The translations under genes and the position numbers were made by a program. A stretch of 64,000 nt of DNA from Pectobacterium punjabense (GTDB lineage Bacteria; Pseudomonadota; Gammaproteobacteria; Enterobacterales; Enterobacteriaceae), in the NCBI RefSeq assembly GCF_012427845.1, contig NZ_CP038498.1, forward strand, positions 496,001-560,000. Reading direction: 5' to 3'. This document shows positions 37,728 to 47,256 of this stretch, one piece after another. Below the pieces are notes generated by a model. The model was not told where the DNA came from and made no database searches. It was given only the letters and a program-made list of their open reading frames with translations. Position 1 is the first letter of the stretch. Every line of letters begins with the position of its first letter.

Positions 37728-38849
37728 ATGGCTTACCAACTTAATCTTAACTGGCCCGAATTCTTAGAAAAATATTGGCAAAAACAACCCGTTGTATTAA
37801 AGAACGCTTTCCCGAATTTTGTTGACCCCATTACGCCGGATGAGCTGGCGGGTCTTGCGATGGAGGCGGAGGTTGATAGCCGTCTGGTCAGCTATAAAAA
37901 TGGTCAATGGCAGGCCAGCAATGGGCCTTTTGAACATTTTGATAATCTGGGTGAAACTGGCTGGTCGCTGCTGGCTCAGGCGGTGAACCACTGGCATGCG
38001 CCGTCTGCTGAACTTGTGCGTCCGTTCCGCGTATTGCCAGACTGGCGTTTAGATGACCTGATGATATCCTTTTCCGTACCGGGCGGTGGTGTTGGCCCAC
38101 ATATCGATCAGTACGATGTTTTCATCATTCAGGGGATGGGCAGCCGTCGCTGGCGCGTGGGTGATAAACTGCCGATGCGTCAGTTCTGCCCGCACCCTGC
38201 GTTGCTGCATGTCGATCCTTTCCCGCCGATTATTGATGAAGATCTTGAGCCGGGCGACATTCTTTATATTCCGCCAGGTTTCCCACATGACGGCTTTACT
38301 CACGAAACCGCACTTAACTATTCCGTGGGATTTCGTGGCCCGAATGGTAGAGACTTAATCAGCAGTTTTGCTGACTATGTGCTGGAGAACGATCTCGGAG
38401 GTGAGCACTACAGCGATCCTGATTTGACCTGTCGGGAGCATCCAGGGCGGGTTGAAGACTATGAGTTTGACCGTCTTCGCGAGATGATGATCGACGTGAT
38501 TAATCAGCCGGAAGCGCTTAAAGCGTGGTTCGGCCGCTTTGTAACGACGCCGCGCCACGAGTTGGATATCGCTCCGGCGGAACCGCCTTACGAGCAGGAT
38601 GAGATTGTGGGGGCGCTGATGGACGGTGACGTGCTGACGCGCCTGAACGGGCTGCGCGTTCTGGAAGTGGGCGGTAGCTACTTCATCAACAGTGAACGGT
38701 TGGATACCGTCGATCCTAAAGCGGCTGATGCGCTGTGCCGTTACACCGTTCTTGGTAAAAAAGAGCTGGGCAAGGCGCTGGAGAACCCAGCATTCGTGGC
38801 GGAATTAACCGCGCTGGTTAATCAGGGCTACTGGTTCTTCGACGAATAA
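37728..38849 (+). CDS. roxA: Ribosomal protein uL16 3-hydroxylase RoxA (YcfD)
   Basis: 2-oxoglutarate/Fe(II) dioxygenase that hydroxylates an Arg of ribosomal protein uL16. The ATG at 37728 gives 373 residues, the E. coli length. The JmjC cupin holds the iron ligands in GPHIDQYDVF (HxD) and a distal His in NYSVGFRGPN or the preceding HETALNYS block. PPGFPHDGFTHE is characteristic. Frames open upstream to 37659 but with no conserved residues. Core gene. Confidence 0.93.
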   Translation: MAYQLNLNWPEFLEKYWQKQPVVLKNAFPNFVDPITPDELAGLAMEAEVDSRLVSYKNGQWQASNGPFEHFDNLGETGWSLLAQAVNHWHAPSAELVRPFRVLPDWRLDDLMISFSVPGGGVGPHIDQYDVFIIQGMGSRRWRVGDKLPMRQFCPHPALLHVDPFPPIIDEDLEPGDILYIPPGFPHDGFTHETALNYSVGFRGPNGRDLISSFADYVLENDLGGEHYSDPDLTCREHPGRVEDYEFDRLREMMIDVINQPEALKAWFGRFVTTPRHELDIAPAEPPYEQDEIVGALMDGDVLTRLNGLRVLEVGGSYFINSERLDTVDPKAADALCRYTVLGKKELGKALENPAFVAELTALVNQGYWFFDE

Positions 38850-39149
38850 ATTTCCTTCTCTTTAGCGGTTTCTGGGCACGTTCGTCTTGCATGACGTGAT
38901 TTGGGAGCCGCGCATTATCCCTTGAATGGTTCGCAGTACAGCACGCGTATAGGCTAGCCCTGTGAATACTCGGCAGTCGACCTGACGTCGATAACGCCAA
39001 TGTGCAGATCGTTATAGCGTTAACATCCCTTGACTAAAAATTAGCTAGCTATTGAATTTATTGATAAAAAATTATCCCGTCACGCAATTTAATCCATAAC
39101 TGAACTATCTTTAGAGTGATATCCAATTAAATAACTCTGGAGAAATGCC
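38850..39149. other. Intergenic stretch between roxA and the secreted hydrolase
   Basis: 300 bp with no supported gene. The AT-rich segment 39028-39120, containing TTGACT and TTGATA hexamers, probably holds the promoter of the hydrolase gene, but no -10 box is clear enough to call. Confidence 0.4.
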
Positions 39150-40277
39150 ATGCTTCATGTGCCTACACTCAAGCAAAAACCCTTAGCGTTACTTCTCACC
39201 CTCTCTGTCGGGATGATGGCTCCGTTTGCTTTTGCAGAGACGAAAACACCCGGTACCCTGATAGAAAAGACGGAGTTGAAGAAAGAATTAGGCCTTATGG
39301 AGGCGGGGGAACAGTATCGAATCAAGTATTCTTCGAAGAGTGGCGTCGATGGTGAAAGCCTGCGGGAAGATACTGGCGCGGTTTTCATCCCCAAAGGTGA
39401 GGCACCCAAAGAGGGCTGGCCGGTTGTGGTATGGACACATGGGACGATTGGTGTGGGAACCTCCTGCGCGCCATCCCTCAATCCGCGTTCCGCTCGGGAC
39501 TCGCAGTACCTGAATACCTGGCTGTCGCTGGGGTTTGCGATTGTGGCACCGGATTATGCGGGGCTAGGATCTGCTGGCTTGCATCACTACCTCAATTCAC
39601 GTGGTGAGGCATGGAGCGTGTTGGATAGCGTCAAAGCGTCACTGACCACATTCCCGCTGCAAAATAAGTTGACGATCGTCGGCCAGTCGCAGGGGGCTCA
39701 CGCGGCCTTTGCGAGTACGGGCTACCAACCGGGTTATGCGCCGAATCTGAATATCGCCTCGACCGTATTGACCGGCACGCCCTATTTTGATGATAAAACC
39801 TCGGCGAAAAAGATTTTTGACGTGGACGTAAAGGGCGGCGATCCTAAAATCCCTTATGTGATGTATATCTATCTGTCAGCAACCGATATGAAGCCAGGGT
39901 TTAAGGTCGAGGATTATTTCGAGCCGAAAGCCGCTAAGCTTGTCGAAGATGCTCGTAAGATGTGTATCGGTGAGTTGACGCAAAAAGTAATGGAAGAGGG
40001 GCTGAATGCCGCCAATAGTCTGAAGCCTGCGATCTATGACCTACTGGATGACCAAATGGCGCATTTTCGCTACAACACGCTACGTGTTACCCCTCCGGTC
40101 TTTATCGGGATTGGAACCAATGACATCAACGTGCCTACCAAGATGCAGGTTCACTTTGCGGAAGATGTCGTGAGTGCGGGGACGTCAGCCGATGTGCATC
40201 AATATAAAGGCATGGACCACAGCGAAACGGTGAACGTTTCACTGCGTAATTCTGTGCCTTTCGTATTGAGTAAATAG
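39150..40277 (+). CDS. Secreted alpha/beta hydrolase (lipase-like)
   Basis: 375 residues. A signal peptide is clear: MLHVPTLKQKPLALLLTLSV, with cleavage after AFA around residue 29. The nucleophile elbow is VGQSQGAHAAF (GQSQG) near residue 178. VVWTHGTIGVGTSCAP is a typical oxyanion loop, GTNDINVP holds the Asp and MDHSETV the His. This architecture is that of secretory lipases/esterases. Likely exported to the periplasm or medium. GGAG precedes the ATG. Confidence 0.82.
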   Translation: MLHVPTLKQKPLALLLTLSVGMMAPFAFAETKTPGTLIEKTELKKELGLMEAGEQYRIKYSSKSGVDGESLREDTGAVFIPKGEAPKEGWPVVVWTHGTIGVGTSCAPSLNPRSARDSQYLNTWLSLGFAIVAPDYAGLGSAGLHHYLNSRGEAWSVLDSVKASLTTFPLQNKLTIVGQSQGAHAAFASTGYQPGYAPNLNIASTVLTGTPYFDDKTSAKKIFDVDVKGGDPKIPYVMYIYLSATDMKPGFKVEDYFEPKAAKLVEDARKMCIGELTQKVMEEGLNAANSLKPAIYDLLDDQMAHFRYNTLRVTPPVFIGIGTNDINVPTKMQVHFAEDVVSAGTSADVHQYKGMDHSETVNVSLRNSVPFVLSK

Positions 40278-40307
40278 TGTAGACATACAGCAAAACCGTA
40301 AACCTCT

Positions 40308-40331
40308 TGTCCCGGCGTGTTCGCCGGGACA
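40308..40331 (+). terminator. Hairpin between convergent genes
   Basis: TGTCCCGGCG (40308-40317), loop TGTT, CGCCGGGACA (40322-40331): a 10-bp GC-rich perfect stem between the hydrolase stop and the stop of the convergent permease. There is no long T-run on either side, so efficiency is uncertain. Confidence 0.65.
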
Positions 40332-40340
40332 GTATTCCCG

Positions 40341-41519
40341 TTATCGACGCGCGGTCTGGTTTTCGCGGCGGTACTGCCACTGCCGATACCCTAGCATCCC
40401 CCACGCCAGCAGGCCGTAAAGCACGGCAAGCATCCACAAATGCCACCAAAATGCGCCGATCTGGGTGAAATCTGCTCCCATCTGATTAAGACGCAATATT
40501 CCCTGAATCGTGAAGACCGCGGGTATCCACTGAGCCAGCCAGTTCAGTGGTGCGGGGATCATTTCCACGGGCCAGATGAAGCCAGCAAGAAAGACAATCG
40601 GAATGGAGGAGAGCAGCACCGCCTGACTAGGGAGATCTTTGCGTGTAAAGGTGGCCCCCAATACGACGCCAAGCCACAGCGTTGAAAGGATGAAGGGTAA
40701 TGTAAACAGGAGTAGCTGACTCATGCTGGCTTCGCGTGCGATGCCATAGGCATCAAGGCAAAAGCCGAGCATATAGAGCAGCGACAACAGGTAGGCACAG
40801 CCAACGACCAGCGTACGCGCCAGCAGTAAACGCCACGGTGCGGCATACTGCCAGTAGCGCACGCAGCCGGACCGAGTGCGCTGATTTTGTCCGGCACCGA
40901 GCAGACCGCATCCCATTAGTAAAATCTGGTGCAGTATCAACATGAAGACACCTGGAACTACATAATCGACATAGCCCATGGTTGGATTAAAGACCGGCAC
41001 GACATTCAGAGAAGTGGCCTGCCACTGCGAGCTGGCGGCGGGTATGCCTTCTCCCTGAGCAAGCAGCCGTGCGACTTTGACCTGTGCGCCCGCGGTGCCG
41101 CCGACCGTCGCCAAAGACTGCGCGATCGCGCCATAGATCAGGAAGTAGCTGGCATCGGCCGAATAGCTTACCGTAACGCTTTTCCCCTGCATGATGTCGC
41201 GATAGAAGTGGCGCGGAATGTAGAGAATTCCCTTCGCTTCGCCATGCAGAAGCAGCGCTTTAGCTTCATCCAGCGTATTGCGCTGCGCCACCAGCCGTAC
41301 CTCCGGTGTAGAATCGGCCATAAATGCCAGACGGCGTGAGAGCTGAGTTCCATCTTCATCCACCAATACCACCGGTAGTTCGCGTGGCGTCTGGGCGAGG
41401 TAAGGTCGCGGATAGAGAAAGGAATAGAGCAGAATCCCGCCGAACAGGGTGAGTAAGATAGTCGGATCGCGCAGTAAGCTGCGCAGCTCAAACCGGATGA
41501 GAGTGGCGAGAGTCAGCAT
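40341..41519 (-). CDS. ABC-2 type permease (YhhJ-like), second permease of the exporter
   Basis: 392 residues with one N-terminal TM helix, a large periplasmic domain (about 45-190) and five C-terminal TM helices, the layout of ABC2_membrane_3 permeases. FILSTLWLGVVLGATFTRKD and FLAGFIWPVEMIPAPLNW are the usual ABC-2 blocks. The start overlaps the end of the other permease gene by 7 nt. It is the last gene of an outer membrane factor / HlyD / permease / permease operon that contains no ATP-binding subunit. Confidence 0.85.
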   Translation of the reverse strand: MLTLATLIRFELRSLLRDPTILLTLFGGILLYSFLYPRPYLAQTPRELPVVLVDEDGTQLSRRLAFMADSTPEVRLVAQRNTLDEAKALLLHGEAKGILYIPRHFYRDIMQGKSVTVSYSADASYFLIYGAIAQSLATVGGTAGAQVKVARLLAQGEGIPAASSQWQATSLNVVPVFNPTMGYVDYVVPGVFMLILHQILLMGCGLLGAGQNQRTRSGCVRYWQYAAPWRLLLARTLVVGCAYLLSLLYMLGFCLDAYGIAREASMSQLLLFTLPFILSTLWLGVVLGATFTRKDLPSQAVLLSSIPIVFLAGFIWPVEMIPAPLNWLAQWIPAVFTIQGILRLNQMGADFTQIGAFWWHLWMLAVLYGLLAWGMLGYRQWQYRRENQTARR

Positions 41520-42631
41520 GCGGCCTCCTTGCCACTGGAGCGGTAACGCCAGAGAGTGAGCGGTAGCAGGAGCCAGAATAGGGCGAGCGCGGCCAATGCG
41601 GGCGCGATCTGAGCGATCCCAGCACCGTAGCTGGTGATGGCAATGGCAATGTCGCCATAGTGCGCGACAGGCAGTAATTGTCGCCAGAACGTAGCGAATG
41701 TCTCCATTGCGGCGGCGGGAAAGGTGATGCCCATAAACGCCAGTCCGGGGGCCATTAGCGCTCCGACAATGGAAACGGCGCGTGCCGGGTCGCGAATCAG
41801 CGCATAGAAGGCCATGCCTAGCGCGATGCAGGCACCGGCAGTGATGCCAATCGAGATAACGAGCAGCAGCGCTGAACCGTTGAGTGGATAACCAAGCAGG
41901 CTATACAGCGCATAGCTCCATAGGCCGCCCCATGCCCAGCCGATTAGCCAGTGCGTCAGGAATTTAGCACCGATGGCGGTGCGATTCTCTGGCACCCAGA
42001 GTGTTCCGTGCCGATCCTCCCGTGCCAGCGTATTCAGGCCGTATAGCGCGAGTAGAATCGACCAGATCGAGGGGATGATCGCGTTCAGCAAAAACTGGGC
42101 GTAGTTGGCGTTCTGATTAAACAGTGCGGTAATCTGCCCGCCAATGGGTACCGCCAGTCCTTTGGCTTCGGGAACGGCTGCCCCCTGAGATAGCGCCTGC
42201 ACCACGGCAATTTGTCCGTTGAATGTCCCCGCTACCAGCGCCAATGAGCTGTTGATGACTTTGGCAATCAGGACGAACTGCCCATTATTCCAGGCAGTAA
42301 TCGTCGGTAATGTTTTCAGGCGAATATCACGCTCAAAGTGGCGGGGGATGACCACCAGCGCATAGATCTTGCCACCGCGCAACGAGGTCGAGCCTTCTTC
42401 TATTGATGAGAACTGATGATTCAGGTCGAAGGAGGATGAGGCATGCAACTCTCTGGCAAATTGGCGCGACATCGTGCTGTTGTCCAGATCAATTAAACCG
42501 ATGGGGAGCTCGCGGACAATCGCTCCAGATAGCGTCCACCAAACAATCAGCATCGTGACAAGCGGCAGCCAGAGCGCTAATGCCATCCCCCAGCGGTCGC
42601 GCCACAGCGCCTTCCATTCGCGTACCATCAC
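41513..42631 (-). CDS. ABC-2 type permease, first permease of the exporter
   Basis: 372 residues, homologous in plan to the next gene: TM helix at 15-35, periplasmic domain with GLIDLDNSTMSRQFARELHAS, then TM helices with FLLNAIIPSIWSILLALYGL and GALMAPGLAFMGITFPAAAM. The two probably form a heterodimeric membrane channel. Overlaps the HlyD gene by 4 nt (42628-42631). In YhiI-RbbA-YhhJ-type systems the equivalent protein is fused to ATPase domains; here it is not. Confidence 0.85.
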   Translation of the reverse strand: MMVREWKALWRDRWGMALALWLPLVTMLIVWWTLSGAIVRELPIGLIDLDNSTMSRQFARELHASSSFDLNHQFSSIEEGSTSLRGGKIYALVVIPRHFERDIRLKTLPTITAWNNGQFVLIAKVINSSLALVAGTFNGQIAVVQALSQGAAVPEAKGLAVPIGGQITALFNQNANYAQFLLNAIIPSIWSILLALYGLNTLAREDRHGTLWVPENRTAIGAKFLTHWLIGWAWGGLWSYALYSLLGYPLNGSALLLVISIGITAGACIALGMAFYALIRDPARAVSIVGALMAPGLAFMGITFPAAAMETFATFWRQLLPVAHYGDIAIAITSYGAGIAQIAPALAALALFWLLLPLTLWRYRSSGKEAAC

Positions 42632-43626
42632 ATTTCTACCAGCGCGCTCATGCCAACGCGCAGCCCGTCAACCGGTCGAACTGGCCGCGCTTCTACTTCG
42701 AACGTCCTCATATCAAATCCTTGGCGGGTGTCCGTTGCCCGCCACGTCGCGAAATCCCCCATGACGGAAACGTAAGATACCTTAAACCGGAATGTCTGGT
42801 TATTGAGCGCCGGGATACGCGCCTCAAATTCGGAGCCCATCGCAAAGCGCTCCAGCAGATCTTCGCGTACCGCTAGCTGAATCCAGATGTCACTCATGTC
42901 CAGTAGCGTGACCACAGGAAAGCCCTGTGGCGCAATTTCACCGCTGCGCAACAGCACATTGCTGACCTCGCCAGTGTGCGGACTGACAACGCGGGCCTCT
43001 GCCAGATAGGCCTCCACCTCGGCGACGGAGCCTGCCGCCATACGCGCTTTTTCCTCTGCGGCGACCTGAGTTTCCTTCCGCGTGCCTTCCTGCGCCATTT
43101 GATATTCCTGCCACGCCATCCCTTCGGTATAGCGCGCAGCATCCCACGAGGCTTTGGCTTCATCCCGTTTTTGCAGCGGTAACACGCCTTCCTGATAGAG
43201 GTTTTGTACGCGCAGATAAGTCTTATGGCTTAGCTCGGAACCGGCCTTGGCTTTTTGCCATTGATCTTTGGCGGCGGCGATCTGCTGTTCACGTGCGCCT
43301 TTTTTGGCTTCCAGCGCCACTGCTCCTGCCGCGGCTTCACCCGCTCTTGCCTGTTCCAGCTTCGCGTCCAGTTCCGGCGTCAGGAGCGTAAAGACGAGAT
43401 CGCCGACGTCAAGCTGCTGGCCTTTTTGTACCTGCACCTCTGCGATACGGCCAGCTACTTTTGATGACACTGAATACTGCTGTGCTTCGATTTGCCCCTG
43501 AAGCCGTATCGGTTCGGGCTGATAGGCGAGCCAGAAGCGATAGGCTATCCAGACAATCACAATCAACAGAACGGCCTGAAGGAGCCATTTGCGTTTTGCA
43601 CGAGAAGGGCGCAGGGGCTGTGTCAT
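42628..43626 (-). CDS. HlyD/YhiI-family periplasmic adaptor (membrane fusion protein)
   Basis: 332 residues. An N-terminal TM anchor (LLQAVLLIVIVWIAYRFWL) precedes a lipoyl-like half motif (IEAQQYSVSSKVAGRIAEVQVQKGQQLDVGD). A coiled-coil hairpin (about 85-210) and the second lipoyl half (AEARVVSPHTGEVSNVLLRSGE) follow. It links the permeases to the TolC-like protein across the periplasm. Overlaps the TolC-like gene by 4 nt. Confidence 0.88.
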   Translation of the reverse strand: MTQPLRPSRAKRKWLLQAVLLIVIVWIAYRFWLAYQPEPIRLQGQIEAQQYSVSSKVAGRIAEVQVQKGQQLDVGDLVFTLLTPELDAKLEQARAGEAAAGAVALEAKKGAREQQIAAAKDQWQKAKAGSELSHKTYLRVQNLYQEGVLPLQKRDEAKASWDAARYTEGMAWQEYQMAQEGTRKETQVAAEEKARMAAGSVAEVEAYLAEARVVSPHTGEVSNVLLRSGEIAPQGFPVVTLLDMSDIWIQLAVREDLLERFAMGSEFEARIPALNNQTFRFKVSYVSVMGDFATWRATDTRQGFDMRTFEVEARPVRPVDGLRVGMSALVEM

Positions 43627-45071
43627 GGCGTCACCTGTATGGCGTATTGGGTCTGGTAGTCAGAGAAGCGGTTTATCTGGCCGGAAATCGCCATCAATCT
43701 GGCGATGGATACCACGTAACGATAGGCTGCAGAGGCGCGCTGTGTTTTGGCTCCAGCGAGTTGGTTTAGCGCATCCACGACGTCCAATGAGGTAGACATG
43801 CCCTGCGTAAACGCCTTATTACGTAGCTGGACGTTCTCTTCGGCCAGTTTTTCCGTTGAGGACAGAGAGTTGAACTCTTCCAGCGCCAGTCGGGCCTCTC
43901 GCCACGTACTCTCGACGACTATTTCAAGGTTCTGGCGCATATCGGCTTCCAGATAGTTAACCTGCATTTCCGCGCTTTTCGCGGCGGCGATGTTGTCGGA
44001 ACGGCCTTCGCGGCTGATGAGCGGGACGGAAACGCCGACGCCCACCATCCAGTCCGGAGTCGTTCTGGCGGACAGCGTGTCCTGCTCATAGAGCTGATAG
44101 TTGCCGAATAGGAATACGTCAGGGGCGTATTTGGCGCGTTCGATACGGATAAGATCCTTGGCCTGATCGCGCTTGGCAGAGAGCACTTTTAAGCCGGGGT
44201 GCGTGTTGAGCGTTTGCTTCACCAGCGCAGGCAGTTCGGGAAGCGCTTTGTTGACGAACAGCGAAGACGAAGGGGTTGCGCCTTCTGTTTTGATGAGCTT
44301 GGAGAAGAGCATTTCGGTGGTCTCCATGCTTCGCCGCGCCTTTTGTGTTTCGATACGCGCCATGTCATAAGCGGATTGGGCAGACAGCACTTCGACTCGT
44401 GCGATTTGGCCCTGCGCTTCCAGCTTGCGCGCATGGTCATAGTGTTGCGCCATGCCTTTCTCAATATCCTGACGCGTCTTCATTACCTGATGCGCCATCA
44501 CCACGCCGTAGTAAGTCTGTGCCAGCGCCTCAAACTGCGCCAGTGTGCGGACGATCAGCATTTGCTCTGCCTCATTCACCTGTGCGGCACGAATCGACTG
44601 AGCCGCATCAATCCTGCCTCCGGTGAATAACGGCCAGACGACCTGAACGGAGCTGGTGACCACATTTTGCTCTGTGAAACGGGTGACGAAGGGATTGCCA
44701 CTGGTATTAATCAGCTGATTGAGCGCGGCGAAGATGTCCCGGTGGTTCGACAGCGGGTTTAAGTCACGTGCGTCCAGTTCGACAGGTTTGTCGAGGCGCG
44801 TATAGCTTGCGCCCACGTTGACCTGCGGCCAATAGAGCCCTTTGGCGGATTCTTTCAGGAACTGTGCGCGATCGACCCCGGCGTGTTCAGCGGCAATGCT
44901 GTCATCGCTCTGCAACAGGCGGGCCCAGGCCTGATTAAACGAGATGGTTTGCCCCAATGCCGTGGACGACCAGCACTGCAACAGCAGCAGCGCGACGGGG
45001 AAATAAGTCAGAAGCCGGATTTTGCCGTGTGTTATTCGAGGCATGCCAGGTGAAATCATCCTTTTACCCAA
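43623..45071 (-). CDS. TolC-family outer membrane factor
   Basis: 482 residues with a signal sequence (KIRLLTYFPVALLLLQCWSSTALGQ) and two repeated alpha-helical OEP domains. Each contains AQSAYDMARIETQKARRSME-like tunnel helices and beta-barrel strands. It forms the outer-membrane duct of the exporter encoded downstream. First gene of the four-gene operon; the 370 bp upstream must hold its promoter. Confidence 0.87.
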   Translation of the reverse strand: MGKRMISPGMPRITHGKIRLLTYFPVALLLLQCWSSTALGQTISFNQAWARLLQSDDSIAAEHAGVDRAQFLKESAKGLYWPQVNVGASYTRLDKPVELDARDLNPLSNHRDIFAALNQLINTSGNPFVTRFTEQNVVTSSVQVVWPLFTGGRIDAAQSIRAAQVNEAEQMLIVRTLAQFEALAQTYYGVVMAHQVMKTRQDIEKGMAQHYDHARKLEAQGQIARVEVLSAQSAYDMARIETQKARRSMETTEMLFSKLIKTEGATPSSSLFVNKALPELPALVKQTLNTHPGLKVLSAKRDQAKDLIRIERAKYAPDVFLFGNYQLYEQDTLSARTTPDWMVGVGVSVPLISREGRSDNIAAAKSAEMQVNYLEADMRQNLEIVVESTWREARLALEEFNSLSSTEKLAEENVQLRNKAFTQGMSTSLDVVDALNQLAGAKTQRASAAYRYVVSIARLMAISGQINRFSDYQTQYAIQVTP

Positions 45072-45375
45072 ATACCGTCAAATTAATAAAAATAAGCCCG
45101 CTGAAAGCAGCACAAGGCTTGTCCGTTTGTACATGATGAGGAAAAGCATCTAACGTCAGGTAAACAAACACGTATTGCGGGTGATGTGTTCCGTATTATT
45201 TTTTGTGATGATTTAGTTTTGGTCTAAATCCCAAATTATTCAAATAATATAAGGGATTGAATTGGGAAATTTATTTTTAGGGGAGAGGTGCAGCGGGAAA
45301 TAAGTCACGGTATCTCTGCTACGTCAGCACTCGGCGGATAAAAATAATATCGTCATACTGTAAATAATGAATAAG
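45072..45375. other. Upstream region of the exporter operon
   Basis: AT-rich sequence without a coding frame. It must contain the exporter operon promoter (minus strand). No operator or consensus promoter could be named. Confidence 0.4.
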
Positions 45376-45400
45376 AAAAAGCCCGAAGTTTCCTCCGGGC
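45376..45400 (-). terminator. Rho-independent terminator of aspA
   Basis: On the minus strand GCCCGGAG, loop of a few bases, CTTCGGGC is followed by TTTTT (plus-strand AAAAA ending at 45380). It lies 41 bp after the aspA stop. Confidence 0.88.
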
Positions 45401-45440
45401 CTGTATAGCAGCGATCGAAAATAGTGACAGAAAACGAAAA

Positions 45441-46880
45441 TTAAACGGCTTCGTTTTCGTCGGTGTAGCGTTTGGCTTTGTAGGCCGGGTGCATCAGGTT
45501 CTGGATGGAGAAAATGTCGTCCAGCTGTTCTTCGGTCAGCAGGCCGCGCTCCAGCACCACTTCACGCACGCTCTTACCGGTTTCGGCACAGATCTTTCCG
45601 ACGATATCGCCGTTATGGTGGCCGATGAACGGGTTCAGGTAGGTCACGATACCGATAGAGTTGAAGACGTAAGCTTCACACACGTCTTTGTTGGCGGTGA
45701 TGCCGTTGACGCATTTTTCCAGCAGGTTGTAGCAGGCGCTGGACAGAATCTGGATGGATTCGAACATGGCCTGCCCGATAACCGGTTCCATCACGTTCAA
45801 CTGCAACTGGCCTGCTTCTGCCGCCATGGTGACGCAGGTATCGTTGCCGATCACTTTGAAGCACACCTGATTGACGACTTCTGGTACAACCGGGTTAACT
45901 TTGGCTGGCATGATGGATGAGCCTGCCTGCAATTCTGGCAGGTTGATTTCGTTCAGGCCAGTACGCGGGCCGGAAGACAGCAGGCGCAGGTCGTTACAGA
46001 TCTTCGACATTTTAACTGCGACGCGTTTCAGGGCGCTGTGCATCATCACGTAAGCACCACAGTCGGAGGTTGCTTCGATCAGGTCTTCAGCTGGTACGCA
46101 AGGCAGGCCGCTGACTTTTGCCAAATGTTGAACGGCCAGTTTCTGGTACTCATCCGGCGTGTTCAAACGTGTACCGATGGCGGTAGCGCCCAGGTTCACT
46201 TCCAGCAGCAGCTCAGCGGTGCGCAGCAGGTTACGGTTTTCTTCTTTCAGCAGCACGTTGAACGCGTGGAATTCTTGACCAAGGGTCATCGGTACGGCGT
46301 CTTGCAACTGGGTACGGCCCATTTTCAGGATGTTTTCGAACTCTTTTGCTTTGCGCTCAAAGCCATCACTCAGTTGGGTAATCGCTTCAACCAGTTTCAG
46401 GATAGAGGTGTATACCGCGATGCGGAAGCCGGTTGGGTAAGCATCGTTGGTGGACTGGCATTTGTTCAGGTGGTCGTTCGGGTTGAGGTATTGGTATTCA
46501 CCTTTCTGGTGACCCATCAGCTCCAGACCGATATTCGCCAGCACTTCGTTGGTGTTCATGTTGACTGACGTACCCGCGCCGCCCTGATAGACATCGACAG
46601 GGAATTGGTCCAGGCATTTACCGTTATTCAGTACTTCATCACAGGCTTGCAGAATGGTATCAGCAATTTTACGTGGGATGGTTTGCAGTTCTTTATTCGC
46701 CAGCGCGGCCGCTTTTTTTACCATTACCATAGCGCGGACAAATTCTGGAATATCGCTGATGGTGCTATTGCTGATATAAAAGTTCTCAATCGCACGCAGC
46801 GTATGGATACCATAATAGGCATCAGCAGGGACTTCACGGGTACCTAACAGGTCTTCTTCAATACGGATATTCGTTGACAT
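45441..46880 (-). CDS. aspA: Aspartate ammonia-lyase AspA
   Basis: Converts L-aspartate to fumarate and ammonia; a homotetramer in the cytosol feeding anaerobic fumarate respiration. The protein from the ATG at 46880 has 479 residues and begins [24 protein letters not shown]. The fumarase/aspartase signature [11 protein letters not shown] is intact, as are [14 protein letters not shown] and TSDCGAY. The frame stays open to 46997, but AAGGAAG before 46880 and the E. coli N-terminus fix the start. It carries its own terminator. Confidence 0.97.
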   Translation of the reverse strand: MSTNIRIEEDLLGTREVPADAYYGIHTLRAIENFYISNSTISDIPEFVRAMVMVKKAAALANKELQTIPRKIADTILQACDEVLNNGKCLDQFPVDVYQGGAGTSVNMNTNEVLANIGLELMGHQKGEYQYLNPNDHLNKCQSTNDAYPTGFRIAVYTSILKLVEAITQLSDGFERKAKEFENILKMGRTQLQDAVPMTLGQEFHAFNVLLKEENRNLLRTAELLLEVNLGATAIGTRLNTPDEYQKLAVQHLAKVSGLPCVPAEDLIEATSDCGAYVMMHSALKRVAVKMSKICNDLRLLSSGPRTGLNEINLPELQAGSSIMPAKVNPVVPEVVNQVCFKVIGNDTCVTMAAEAGQLQLNVMEPVIGQAMFESIQILSSACYNLLEKCVNGITANKDVCEAYVFNSIGIVTYLNPFIGHHNGDIVGKICAETGKSVREVVLERGLLTEEQLDDIFSIQNLMHPAYKAKRYTDENEAV

Positions 46881-47017
46881 GGTTCTTCTTCCTTTTTCTT
46901 GTTCGATGTACATAGCATCGTTTTCAATATTAAGACTATGATTTTTTAGGGTTTGTCTTTCCTGTTTTTTGATTTTCAGGTAACACGAACCCATCACGAT
47001 TTGTATAAAATCATGGC

Positions 47018-47144
<127 letters not shown>

Positions 47145-47256
47145 AAAAGCGTTCTCGGGGAGACGAACATGAAATAAGCATCGTTAAATGGCTAGCGGTG
47201 GATATATTCCTCCATTTTTGTTCCGTCTCCCAATCGTGAATAGTTATACCTAACTG

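Noticed and set aside
38049..38303. Antisense frames in roxA, aspA, mgtA and the GTPase genes
   Set aside because: All are shadows of well-supported genes with strong family motifs.
46881..46997. 39-codon N-terminal extension of aspA
   Set aside because: AspA family N-terminus and the AAGGAAG site fix the start at 46880.
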